The notes under the pieces were generated by a model. It had not been told where the DNA came from. It made no database searches and saw only the letters and a program-made list of their open reading frames with translations. Position numbers and translations under genes: made by a program. Positions 9,945 to 19,705 of a DNA stretch of 22,738 bases are shown in pieces. Source of the DNA: Parachlorella kessleri. Its lineage: Eukaryota; Chlorophyta; Trebouxiophyceae; Chlorellales; Chlorellaceae. The stretch is from assembly GCA_001598975.1 (NCBI GenBank), contig BBXU01002881.1:1-22738 (forward strand), given 5' to 3'. Each line of letters begins with the position of its first letter. Position 1 is the stretch's first letter.

Positions 9945-11229
9945 ATGGCTGAGCATCGGCGGGCGAGCAGGCGACGGGAGGAGTCCCAAGCCACCCTTGA
10001 CAGTGCGGCGTGTTTCTGCACAGCGGTTATGACAGTCACCCACACCGTGTTCGTTAACACGGTACGTTTCAGGTTTAAGCGGCAGCTTGCATGCAGTTGC
10101 AGGTGCCAAGGCCTGCAGTACCTTGGTCTCTCATTCCTGATAGGAGGAGTGCTGCCTGCAAGCCAGCTGGTGCAAGCAAGAACGTGCAAATGTACACGCC
10201 TGCAGGAGGCCACCAACGATAGAGTGGTGCTTGCAAAGCACTACAGTGCCTTGTGCCAAGCCTTGGCATCCCAGCTGGCCACTGTGGAATCTTCCCCAGC
10301 CTCTGGGCGCTTGTATTGCCACTGACCACTTGCCCATCCCACCCCCTCTGGTCCTGGCGCAGCAGCCCGTGCCGGTGCTCTACATGTGGCTCTTCGCCTT
10401 GGCCTACGCCCTACCAGTTCTGGCACTGCGGACTCTGAGTTGTCAGCAGTACTGCCGCCTGCGGCCGCTGGTGCTGGGCTTCACAAGGGTGCTCGTCGTG
10501 CACAGCAGCCTCAGCATAGGCATCGGGCAGGGCCAACTGCCTGCCCACTCTGGCGCGCTCTCCGGCTTTGGCTGGCACTTGCTACTGTCTGTGCTGGCCA
10601 TCACCCAGTGGTGGGTCACCCTGGCCTTCAGGCTGCCCCTGTGGGCCCACGTATCAGTCACCTTAGTCAGCATGGCAGACTTCCTAGCAGCAATTCCGAC
10701 CATGTGCCCAGCACCGCCCCACACAGCCCCTGCCATGGTGCAGCTGCCTGCGCCAGTGAGGGACTGGCTGGTAGCAGCTGGTGCAGCAGGTGGCTCCAGC
10801 CCCTGGCTGCTATTTCATCAAGCTAAAGGCAGCTTCACCCACCTCGCAGAGCTGCTAGACATGCTCTTCTGGGTGTTCCGGCCGGCGGCCAGCATGACCG
10901 ACGTGCACGCTGTGAGCGACGCTGCGCTGTGCTACGCTGTGCTGGCCTGGTCGCACCTGACCTTCACGGCGGTAGGCTCCACCGCCCTGACATACATCAT
11001 TGAACAGCAAGGACTGGGTGTGGCCTGCGTTGAAGGCGAGGTGGGCCAACGCCCAGACCGTGGGGAAGGTATAGGGTCTGGTAGTTCTCTGCAGAGGCAG
11101 AGGGTAGGAAGGCAGGGCCAGCCAGTGATGGTGCCACCGTGCCCTGTGGCTCGACCGCTGCTGTGCTGCATGTATGCAGGGTGTCTTCTTTGGTGTGTCC
11201 TGCGTGTTGCCACCGTGAAGCTTCTGTAG
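9945..11229 (+). CDS. Multi-pass membrane protein, unknown family
   Basis: The best-supported part is 10363-11229 (TAG), which has strong G/C third-position bias and follows a CGCAG acceptor. It joins in phase to 9945-10061, which ends in a clear GTACGT donor, over a 301-bp intron, giving 327 residues. The N-terminus is basic (MAEHRRASRRREE), followed by a hydrophobic stretch. At least five more hydrophobic segments can be seen: around VLYMWLFALAYALPVLAL, LVLGFTRVLVVH, WHLLLSVLAITQWWVTLAF, a long one spanning ALCYAVLAWS to ALTYII, and LLCCMYAGCLLWCVL near the end. There is no signature of a known transporter or enzyme, and I do not recognise the family. A GTGGGC donor at about 11041, after TYIIEQQ...VEGE, could instead splice to unseen exons; an open hydrophobic frame at 11780-12045 is one candidate. 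The first exon and the 3' end are therefore uncertain. Confidence 0.5.
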
Positions 11230-11234
11230 TGGGA

Positions 11235-11249
11235 GGGGGGGGGGGGGGG
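11235..11249 (+). repeat. G15 homopolymer just after a stop codon
   Basis: Fifteen consecutive G residues lie six bases after the TAG at 11227-11229, followed by GGC repeats. They could form a quadruplex in the 3' UTR, and the length is prone to assembly error. Confidence 0.8.
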
Positions 11250-12317
11250 CGGCGGCGGTATACTAGTCTGGCTTGTTTGGTGCGTTTTGCCCCGTGCCGA
11301 CATTGTTGCCGCGAGTTCCCACACAGGGCTAGCCAATAGCCAGAATGTACCACGCCGTTCTAGCTTCTCCTAGGTAGTGAGGGCACAAGCTTCCAATCCT
11401 TGCTGTATCGTGCTTGCTTCAGCCAGTGCTCAAAGTTTTTGGTTCGTGACGGGACGCCTCCCAGCTGCATGATGCTGGCCATTTACGTGGTTCATACTGT
11501 GTGCGGTTCGTTGTGCATGTTGCTGTTGTGCAACTCTTGTGTATATCACACTTGTGTCATGAGGTTTTCGTCTGCATCTATGGGTGCAAATAGGCAAGCC
11601 CGGGCCCAGGGCTTGACAAATTGTGTATTGCCAAAACCGTGCAGTCCTGATTACGTCTCCCGTTAGGGGTCTTGCTTGTGGGTGTACTGTCGATGGCAGG
11701 AGGTAGCGCTCTGTGGGAGAGGTGACCTGGGTCTGCCAGGGCGGCATGCTCTGGGGGGTAGCTGGGTGCTTGAGCCAGTTATGTCTTTGGCGTATTTCCT
11801 TGATTGCGGCAGGTAGTGCATTGTGCCTGTTAGCTGAGCTAGGGTTACCCTGGAACGCCTTGATGTACAACATGCATACATTGTTCGCGTATTTGTTAAG
11901 GGGGTCGAGGCAGGTGCTGGACATGTATGATAGCTGCTGGACCATTGGCTGGGAGGGCGTGCAAGGGAGCCGCCAGCAGTGTTTCTTGGTGCCCCCATCC
12001 TTCGCTGAGCATATCTTTCCTTGCACGACCTTCCTGGCTTCCTGACCGTGTGGAGGAAGGCGCGCCCCTGCCTAATGTGCTGTAACTGTCTTGGCATTTG
12101 TGATACTCTAGCTCAGCGCTCTTACTAAGGCAAGTCACCGCACTGCACAACTCACCAGCTGCCAGCGCCATGGAGCGCCACTGCAGGGGATCCACCAAGG
12201 TTTCGCGAAAATGCATGCACCAGATTGGTGCCTGAAGCTTGCCACTGGCATGCATCGCGGTATGCTGGGTGGACAGCCTCGTCAACTACCCGAGACAGAC
12301 CTACCAGATCAGAATCA

Positions 12318-12405
12318 GGCACAATCCAGAGATACTGCATCCAGCCATGTCAGTACAGATTGGCCCTGTCTCCTCTCTGTTCAAACTTCCTGCCACCATT
12401 AACAG
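12318..12405 (-). repeat. Dispersed short repeat, well-preserved inverted copy
   Basis: On the minus strand it reads TTAATGGTGGCAGGAAGTTT, GAACAGAGAGGAGACAGGGC and then GTACTGACATGGCTGGATGC. It shows both conserved blocks of the family at the normal spacing and is one of the best copies in the window. Confidence 0.75.
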
Positions 12406-13067
12406 TCCATGTGCCTTTCCAGCCGTAGGGACGCACCCTGTGCATTAGCTGCTGGCCTCCCAAGGTCGCCATCTGACTGCTGTGCACTGGTATTGCTCTG
12501 TACCCCTGTGGCCTGGCGGGCTGCCTGTGCCAAGTCTGCCATCTAGCAAGGAACTCATGGCTCCCCCGCTGCTGCTGCATCATGCTGGGCTGCTTCCCTG
12601 GCCAGCTGGCGCTCTCTGTTCACAGCCTCAGCACATGAGCCGCAGAGCAGGCGGAGCGCAGCATGCTGATCATGGTATTTGCACCAAGCTGCTGCGAAGG
12701 CTTTGTCTTCATTGCGAAACTGCCACGCCTTCGTCTTGGGATGGCTCTTGAACTGAACAGGGGGGCCACAGCGCGCTCATTGCACTGCTAGCCTTTGCAG
12801 CTGGCTCTCGCCTCCCTTGCAGTTATTATTTCCAAGGAAAAATGGAGACGGCCTTAACACACACAACATGTCCGAGTACCTTTACCTTGATTGTTATCAT
12901 GCAGCCCCCTGTGTACCCTCGGGGAACAACCAAGGCACCCCACATGTGTTTGAGTCTGAGCCAGGTACAGTGATCATCCGCATAACCAAGGTTGCTCAAG
13001 GCTTAACTGTCGCAGCATGCACTGCAGACGATGCAAGCAGCCTGCATTCCCCACATACCAGACCCAC

Positions 13068-14548
13068 CTAGGTGGGTGCTTCCAAGTGTGTCTGGTTAAG
13101 GAAGGCTTTGCAGACTGCAGCCTTGCCACCTGGCTCCTCATCCACTACAAGTGCGCTGGCAAGCTCTGTGCTCCAGCAAATGACGCAAATACCAGATCGT
13201 CCATTAGCAAGCTGCATCCGCTTGAACCTCCGCACGCTGGGCTGGACTGCCTGCTGCATTGCATTGCGTAGGGAGCGCGTGACGTCCTTGGCCAGACTGT
13301 CGGCCCTGCGAAGAGGCAGCAGGTGCCCAAGCACAAGTAGAACCAGATGCTAGCCAGGAAGTTCCTACGAGGCAGCATGTGGGTTTACGGTGCACTGCGT
13401 CATCCGGCTGACACTCCAGAGGAAGCAGTGAGTGGTACATGCTGCCCCTGCTGGTGAGTAGTCCTTGTTGACACCATAGCCACTGGGGTGGTTGACACGG
13501 GCCATCAGCAGAGATTGGGTTGCTGACGGATAGTGGGCTGTTGCCACAACCTAGCTGACGTCCTTGGTTTACGTTGCATTGCCAGGGGTTGGCACTGGTG
13601 CCGCCAACTTGCGCGGACTCTTTGAGAAATACATGAGTCCCCAATGGGCAGGAGACAGCCCTCACCTGATGCACTTTTCGGCAGAGAAGTCAACTTCCCG
13701 GCCTAACGCATCTACAAACCGTAGCTCGGTTGTCTTGATATGAATTTCGCTGAGGCGAGCCACAAAAGCCTGCAGTGATGGCACCAAACCTTCTGAGTCA
13801 ACTGATATGATTCGCCAAAGTAGGCTCCGATGCAACAAAATGAAGTGACCCCTACCCCCACTCTGCCAAGGACACTATACTTGCCCTCCTGCACCGCCAA
13901 AGGCTGGCACTGAGACTACGGCATAGAATTCCCGCAACTGATGAGGATGTATGGGTCTCCCAGACCACAACCTTCGCCATCCCCTGCGCACGCCAGACAC
14001 CAGCATGGGCCCCCGTCAAGGCTCGCTCATTGCACCGGCGGGTGCTCCACTTTGCTGGGCCACCTTGGAAGCCGCGTGAGCAGGCCTAGCAGAAACAGGA
14101 AGTCTGGGTCTTCCCCCTCGATCAGCTCGTCAAGGCGGTGGTGCTTCAGGTCCAGCACATACTCACGGGCGGCTGCCTTGGATGGGAAGCGCCGGTCGCC
14201 GATGACCAGCTGGTGGCGCTGGCTGGGTTCCTGCAACGGGCGGGGTCATGCACAAGCGCTTGCAGCGCTGCGCAAAGGCACTGCAGGGTAGTCTCAGCCT
14301 GCGAACAGGCGGCCTTCCAGGCACAGTGTGGTCCATGCACCATGCGCTGCAGTATTGCCTACTATATTCTGCCCCTTCACCCAGTGCCTCACCCGTTGTG
14401 CTAAGCTTGGGCCTGGAGCTTGCTCACTGGGGGAACCGGGGCGAGAACCCACTTCCAGCTGGGAGAATGCTAGCTCTAGTCCCTCTCTGACATCTTCCCT
14501 CATATATCGAGAGGATTTTCTGCCGCCTAACATGCTGCTTTGCAGCAT
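13068..14548 (-). CDS. DUF3223 (DCL-like) protein with C-terminal HNH-like segment
   Basis: Four minus-strand exons join in phase: 14548-14453, 14230-14051, 13769-13666 and 13305-13068 (TAG), giving 205 residues. The ATG at 14548 is the first Met after an in-frame TGA at 14584-14582. DUF3223 is seen in HQLVIGDRRFPSKAAAREY (about residues 37-55), in DPDFLFLLGLLTRLPRWPSK (73-92) and in the closing GREVDFSAEKCI. Plant members (DCL) act in chloroplast rRNA maturation, and a related domain ends the Pol V large subunit. After DUF3223 the protein continues with SLRNAMQQAV, FKRMQLANGRSGICVICWS and ALVVDEEPGG...AFLNQ. This order (helix, CxxC-like pair, VDxxP, closing helix) is what I recall from bacterial and phage DUF3223 proteins with an HNH-like tail. 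Here the expected HVDH is VVDE, so metal or nuclease chemistry is probably lost. No clear transit peptide is seen. Splice phases support the model; the role is inferred. Confidence 0.85.
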
Positions 14549-16186
14549 GATACGCTCTAGACTGCGTAGTTGGGTTTTCAATCAATGTTGATACTAATGG
14601 TGGCAGGCAGTATGAACTGAGAAGAGGTACTGGGGAACGGCGTGGCTAATGCAGTTATGCTCTAGGGCTTGTCAAGTAGGTACTCGCAACGTCAACACAG
14701 TCAACACATGCCATGACACATGCCCTAGGACCAGTCAGAAACATCACAGCAGAATGAAGCATTGTGCTATTAACACGGAGCTAAGAAGTTTGTGGGCACA
14801 ATGTGTGACACCTCGACCTGGGCATGGCCATGCGGCAGCCGGCTGCCCCATGCCCAGCATTGTGAATTCTAAGCTCTTAGCCGACCTGTGCTCCTGCTAG
14901 GTGGAAAGTGACACCGCAGCCAAACCTTGTGGCATGATACTCATTGGAACTTGGTGAGCAGGACATCCATCCATCTGCCATAAGCCAGTCCTTCCAACCC
15001 ATGATTGGGAGGCATTGTAAAAGGGCACGCCGTGTGGACACTCAACTGGCCAGTGTCAGAGCAGCGGCACCAGTACGGCCCCTCAACCCCCTTACCAGTG
15101 GCATGGTCCCAAGTGCCTTTACGCCCTGCGCAGGGCAATCTGCAGTTCTTTCGCACAAACATCAGACTGCCCAGATGCACAGCCCCTACCACAAAGGCCC
15201 GTGCCCCCTGGACACTGTGCCACTTCCCACACTAGTGCCATGAACCAAGATATCGTTTCAGGGGTAGCCTCAAGGGTATCCAGGGAGCTACACAAAGCGT
15301 TCGCTTAGGCAAGCACCTGGAGTCCAGTATGCAACCGCTAAAGAGCCCCCAGAGGCGCGAGGCAGTGCCTGCCGTGCATGATGCCAAAAGTATTCCCAGG
15401 ACGCAGCGAAGTCCCTTCCTGAACTATCGAGGCAGCACAGCCTGGGGCAGATGCGGAGGGTCAAGGGCGGCATAACACATTCAACACTGGAGGTCTCGGA
15501 CTTCTTCCTGGATGATACAAGGCAAAGTCAAATCGGAGCTAAGGTGTAAGCCGGAGCGGCATGCGCCACCAACTGAGGAGAAGGTGACAGAGCTATCACA
15601 TAAATTAGAGTGCACAGGCTACAGGTTTAATACAGCTGTCAGCTGTCACCTGTCCCCTCCAGGGAAAAACCTCTCTCCTCATATAGCAAGGCAAAGCAAG
15701 GTCAAGAAAACAAACATCTCGAACCGAGCCACACTTCTGGCCACAGCTACGCCTTGCTTTACAGCAGTCCCCGCTTACTGAGTTCAGATTGCAGGCCTGC
15801 ATGATGCACCCGACCCATGACTCTACACCTTACTTGCAAGGAGTCTACCGTGGGGATCCAAAGGGGTTCTTGCCAACACCACAACACCAGAAGGTCTATA
15901 GATCCCGAGAACGAAGCGAAATCCTGATTTTAAATGCCAAGGCAGCAAATCCTTGGGGTGAGGATGGGGGGAGCGCTGGAGGGCGGGAACTCCAGCCGAA
16001 TCTTGGTGCCTTGCAGGGCATCGCACCAAGTCCGGCGCACCAAGTCCCGGAATCACTGCAAAGTACTTCTTGCCAGGTGCAGCAGTTTTGTCCGGTGCAG
16101 GGCTCACCCGCAGCCTAGGGCAATTACCTGGCCTAGCACGAAACCTTGATCTCTTGGTCGAGCGCTCGCACCTGCGAAGGGGCTAT
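14549..16186. promoter_or_regulatory. Divergent intergenic region, DUF3223 and GARP genes
   Basis: About 1.6 kb between two start codons on opposite strands, expected to contain both promoters. It has one copy of the dispersed short repeat next to the DUF3223 start. The part at 15955-16120 is GC-biased and open in several frames on both strands, but no splice-consistent gene could be built. No known regulatory motif could be assigned. Confidence 0.45.
14590..14665 (+). repeat. Dispersed short repeat, diverged copy
   Basis: It starts TACTAATGGTGGCAGGCAGT, then ATGAACTGAGAAG, with a weak distal block (GGCGTGGCTAATGCAGTTAT). It begins about 40 bp upstream of the DUF3223 start codon, so it may lie in the promoter or 5' UTR. 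Confidence 0.5.
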
Positions 16187-19100
16187 ATGGCAGAGGAAGC
16201 CGACGTGTCGAACAGCGGACTGGCCTCGGGGGACCATGGTGCGCGTTGCTGGGGCCTAGGCCACCAACGTTCGCGCACCCAGTTTGATACCCTCCCCAGC
16301 TTGATACCCACCTTGGTTTGTTCCGACCTGCAGACGGCGAGCCTCCAAAGCCTGAAACCACGTACGGCTACAAGTCGCAACTCAAGTGGTGAGTGTGGTC
16401 TTCCCCCTAGCGCTGGCCAGGGGAAAAGCTGTTGCGCAAGCTCGCACTTGGCTGGCACAGTGGTCAAGCTGTCGGCGCCTGTGCCAGCTTGGGCCCATGC
16501 CTGACTGCTACCTGTCTTCCACCTTGTCCAGGACACCCGAACTGCATGCACGCTTTGTCGAGGCGGTGGAGCGCTGTGGAGGCCATAAGAACGCCACACC
16601 CAAGCAGGCAAGCGTCGCAGCGCGGTTTCAGGCATAGCGAGAAGTGTGATGATTGTGGATGCATGGGTTGTCTGCCCGCCCGGAGGTGTTGAGCTAACGT
16701 CGTGGTTGTCTGACTTCTCTACAGGCCCGTAAACTTCCATTTCTTGGCCCGGACCTGGGTACCAAAGCTGCCACTTTCTCCTTGTGGCCACGCTCCGCCA
16801 GCCCCTCACTGTCTGCTTGGTTATGGTCCGTGCCGCAGGTCCAGCTGCACATGAACGTGGAGGGCGTGTCTGTGATTCACGTCAAGTCGCACCTGCAGAA
16901 GCACCGGCTGAAGATGAAGGATATAGAGAGCGGGGGCCAGGTGGGTGGCGCCTGCATGGGCTGCTGGCTGCGTGGACTGGGGTTGCCGTGCACCAGGAGG
17001 CCCTGCTTGATGGGGATGAGAGTGCCCCTTGGCAGGTGAGGCTGGTATCCTAGTGAAGCCCGACCACGCAGGTGGTCGTGCTTGCCATTGGGCAGGATGC
17101 AGGGGTGCCAAAACTATTCTTTCAGCACTGTGGACTTGTCACCGGCAGGCACGCTCACTCATATTTGTCCCCTGTCTATGTGTCCCCGAACGAGCTGTAA
17201 TGCGGATGTGACCCTTTGCGCTCTGGGCAGGCTCGGGGCGCCAACGGCGGCTTCCTACCACCTGACGTGGTGCCGGGCGCCAAGCGCATGCGCACCAGCG
17301 GAAGCGGCCTCCTGGAGAGCGGCGGCGCCGGCGGCAGCGGCAGGGCCGGCTCCAGCGGCGGCGGCGACGGTGGCGCCAGCTTCCGGCCGCTGCCGCGCAG
17401 CACGCTGGCTGACCTGGCCAGCGGGGGCGACCAGCTGTACCACCTGACGCAGGTGCGCTGTGACACACCGTGCTGGGAGTGTAAGGAAACAGCTGACAAC
17501 GGCGCCACTCTGGTGATAGTTAGCGCGTCAAATGTACTACCCACCTGATGCAGGTGTATGGTCAAATACAAGTGGTTTGTGCTGAGGCCTGGGGCGGATT
17601 GCCTGGAATGGCCATATCTAGAATCTTAATGTGGGGTTGGCAATAAGTGGGGTCGCCTATCTCCTGGGGAACATTGAGGTGGGCCTTGCGCTAGGCAGCC
17701 CCCTGCTGGCGTTGGCTGGAATACACAGCTTAGAGCTTGTGTGTGCAGGCTCAGCAAGCTGGGCAGCCTTACCCACCTTTTAAGCCCACTGCCCACCTGC
17801 AAGGCTTCACCCCCGTCCCCGCCCTCGCGCAGCTGCCCTCCCTGCTCAGCAGCGCCGCTGCGGCAGCAGCAGGCATCGACACCGGCAACTGGCTGGCAGG
17901 CTGGCTGGCAGCCGGCTCCGGCGGCGTGCCAGCCCTGGCGGCTGGCGCCGCCGCGGGGCCTGACGGCGCGGCACCGGCGCTGCCGGCCTTCTCGCTGCCG
18001 CTGCCCTCGCCACTGGCTGCGCCGGCCAGCTACCCTGCCGCTGGTGCGGCAGGGCAGGGTGGGGGCGAGGCAGGGGGGCAGCCAGGAGCTGATGGGACGG
18101 CCGGTGGTGCACAGGTGTGTGGCCCCAAGGAGCTTTCCGCGGTGCAGTTTGAGGGTGTTTGCTGTGCTATTGTAGCTACAATCGGAATAGTAGACCAGTT
18201 TTTTGCTGCTGAGGATAATGGGCGCAAGCCATCGTTGCGACCCGCCATTGACGCAGAACTCTCTGGGCAGTTGGTGCAAGTAGGCATGGGCTTGACCATC
18301 AGGCACGGCCTGCAAGCTTCTGGCTTTCCGGCAGCATCTCACATTTCTGTATCAGAGGCCTAAGCCTCCAGCTCCTCCAGCCTCCTCGCCAAGTTCACCT
18401 GCTGCCCTTGTTGGTGCGTCCCGCAGGGGCAGGCTCCCCACTCCCTCCATGGTACGGACGGCACGCCCCAAGCCGCAGCCGCCGCCCAGCTGGCGATGAC
18501 AGGCGAGGGCCTGCAGCTGCTGGCCCAGCTGGCTGCCGCCTCGGGTGTCACCCCGGTTGCCATGGCGGCCGCGGTGGCGCCGGGTGCGCAGCACGTGGTT
18601 GGAGGCGGCGAGGGCGGGGAGGGTGGTGAGGGCGCCGGCGGCGTGGGGGCTGGCAGCCTGGAGGTCATCCGAGCCTGCTTCAGCCGCCTTCAGGGCCTTC
18701 TGCGCGAGCAGGCGCGGCTGCAGCAGGAGCTGAACGCTGTAGGAGAGGTGAGCGGCGCCATGTGCCACACGCTGGACGTGGACTTCCCATGGGCGCTACT
18801 GCGTTGCGGGTTGCAATCTCGTGACCCATTACTGTTTGAGCAGGTCAATCCTTGGGCCCCAGGATTCACAGCATTGAGGTCGCCAACGTTGGGCATGCAG
18901 GGATGGAGCTGATGAGGACTTTTGCAAGTAGGCGCGACATTTGTTCTTGCATGGCCAGCGGATTGGCATGTGAGACCTTCCGTGTGCCATGGCCTGTTGC
19001 CTGCCTGACCCTCTATGACCTGCGCTGATGTTGCAGCAAGCATTGGCCCAGCTGAACCAGCTGCGTTCGGGCCTGGAAGCCTACTTTGCCTCCGTGTCGG

Positions 19101-19705
19101 CCTTCGCCTCCGCCATTGCCATGGTCCAGCAGCAGCAGCACCACCAGCAACAGCCTGTTTCTACGGCTGACGCCGCTGGCGCGGCCGATAGCGGCGCAGC
19201 GGGTGACGCTGCGGCACCCTCGGATGCCCAGCCAGCAGACCCCACCGCTGTCGATGAGCAGCCTTCTTCCCTGACAGGGCAGCAGGGCGCTGCCGGCTCG
19301 GCAGCCGCAGCAGCGGGGTCTGATGGTGGCGAAAAGGTACCCGCCGCGGGTATACCGGGGCCGCCGCCGGGCGCATCGCTTGCTGTGCAACAGCTGGCTG
19401 GCCCGCAGGGCGCAAGCTTGGCAGGTGCGACCCCTATAAGCTTGGGAGATGCCACCGCCATGGCCACCATGGCGCAGCTGATGCCGGGCGCACTGCTGTA
19501 CTGGGGCGCGGATGGCATAGCGCACGCTATGCAGCCTGCCGGGTCGCAGCACGCGCAGCACGAGGGTGCCGGCGCACAGGGGCAGGGCGTGATGCATGGC
19601 GAGGTGCCCCTGGGCCAGCAGGCGCAGCAGGGGGGGGTGCTGCAGCAGCCGGCCCAGCTGGCAGCCCTGAGCGAGCTGCTGAAAGGCCCTGCTGAGGGCG
19701 CGTAG
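16187..19705 (+). CDS. GARP/G2-like (PHR/KANADI-class) transcription factor, 620 aa
   Basis: Eight exons join in phase: 16187-16238, 16334-16388, 16532-16607, 16839-16940, 17231-17452, 17749-18114, 18427-18747 and 19037-19705 (TAG); the 1863 nt are divisible by three. The single Myb-like GARP domain lies at residues 33-86: KWTPELHARFVEAVERCGG, ATPKQVQLHMNVEGVSVI and HVKSHLQKHRLK. HVKSHLQ places it with PHR/PSR1 and KANADI factors rather than GLK or type-B response regulators. The usual Tyr or Phe after SHLQK is His83. The rest is Gly/Ala/Pro-rich, with a predicted helical, coiled-coil-like stretch around 372-437 (CFSRLQGLLREQARLQQEL, then QALAQLNQLRSGLEAYF) leading into QQQQHHQQQ; the classic MYB-CC LHEQLE motif is not seen. 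It is expected to bind DNA in the nucleus. A phosphate-starvation role as for PSR1 is possible but not shown. Intron 3 has a GC donor. Confidence 0.93.
16608..16838 (+). other. GC-AG intron in the GARP DNA-binding domain
   Basis: Exon 3 ends CCCAAGCAG and the intron begins GCAAGC; it ends GCCGCAG. No GT donor nearby keeps the frame and the conserved ATPK...VQLHMNVEG sequence. AG|GCAAG is the known consensus for GC-AG introns handled by the major spliceosome. Confidence 0.85.
17535..17565 (+). repeat. Decayed copy of GARP exon 5 end and donor
   Basis: CCACCTGATGCAGGTG at about 17541 repeats CCACCTGACGCAGGTG at the end of exon 5 (17440-17455) with one mismatch, and the preceding TGTAC is also shared. 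It lies about 100 bp into the following intron. Confidence 0.6.

Larger units (their letters stand above)
11230..13067. other. Gene-free stretch between membrane-protein and DUF3223 genes
   Basis: The flanking genes converge, so both 3' UTRs should lie here. Open frames on both strands (for example 11713-12045 plus and 11430-12026 minus) lack the third-position bias of real exons and match nothing I recognise. One inverted copy of the dispersed short repeat lies at 12318-12405. Confidence 0.55.

Noticed and set aside
11780..12045. Hydrophobic open frame that might be a further exon of the membrane protein
   Set aside because: Codon use is unbiased and the phase does not match the best donor at about 11041 without additional exons.
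11430..12097. Minus-strand open frames of 144 and 198 codons
   Set aside because: Overlapping shadows with no bias, no domain and no splice support.
15719..15732. GGTTCGAG on the minus strand, resembling a tRNA B box
   Set aside because: No matching A box, cloverleaf stems or anticodon arm could be found around it.
16023..16048. Short direct repeat CGCACCAAGTCC, two copies
   Set aside because: Only 12-13 bp twice; too small to interpret.
15955..16060. Minus-strand stretch reading GTKIRLEFPPSSAPPILTPR with coding-like bias
   Set aside because: A TGA lies just upstream in frame with no usable acceptor after it, and a stop follows soon after. It may be a pseudogene scrap, but no gene can be built.
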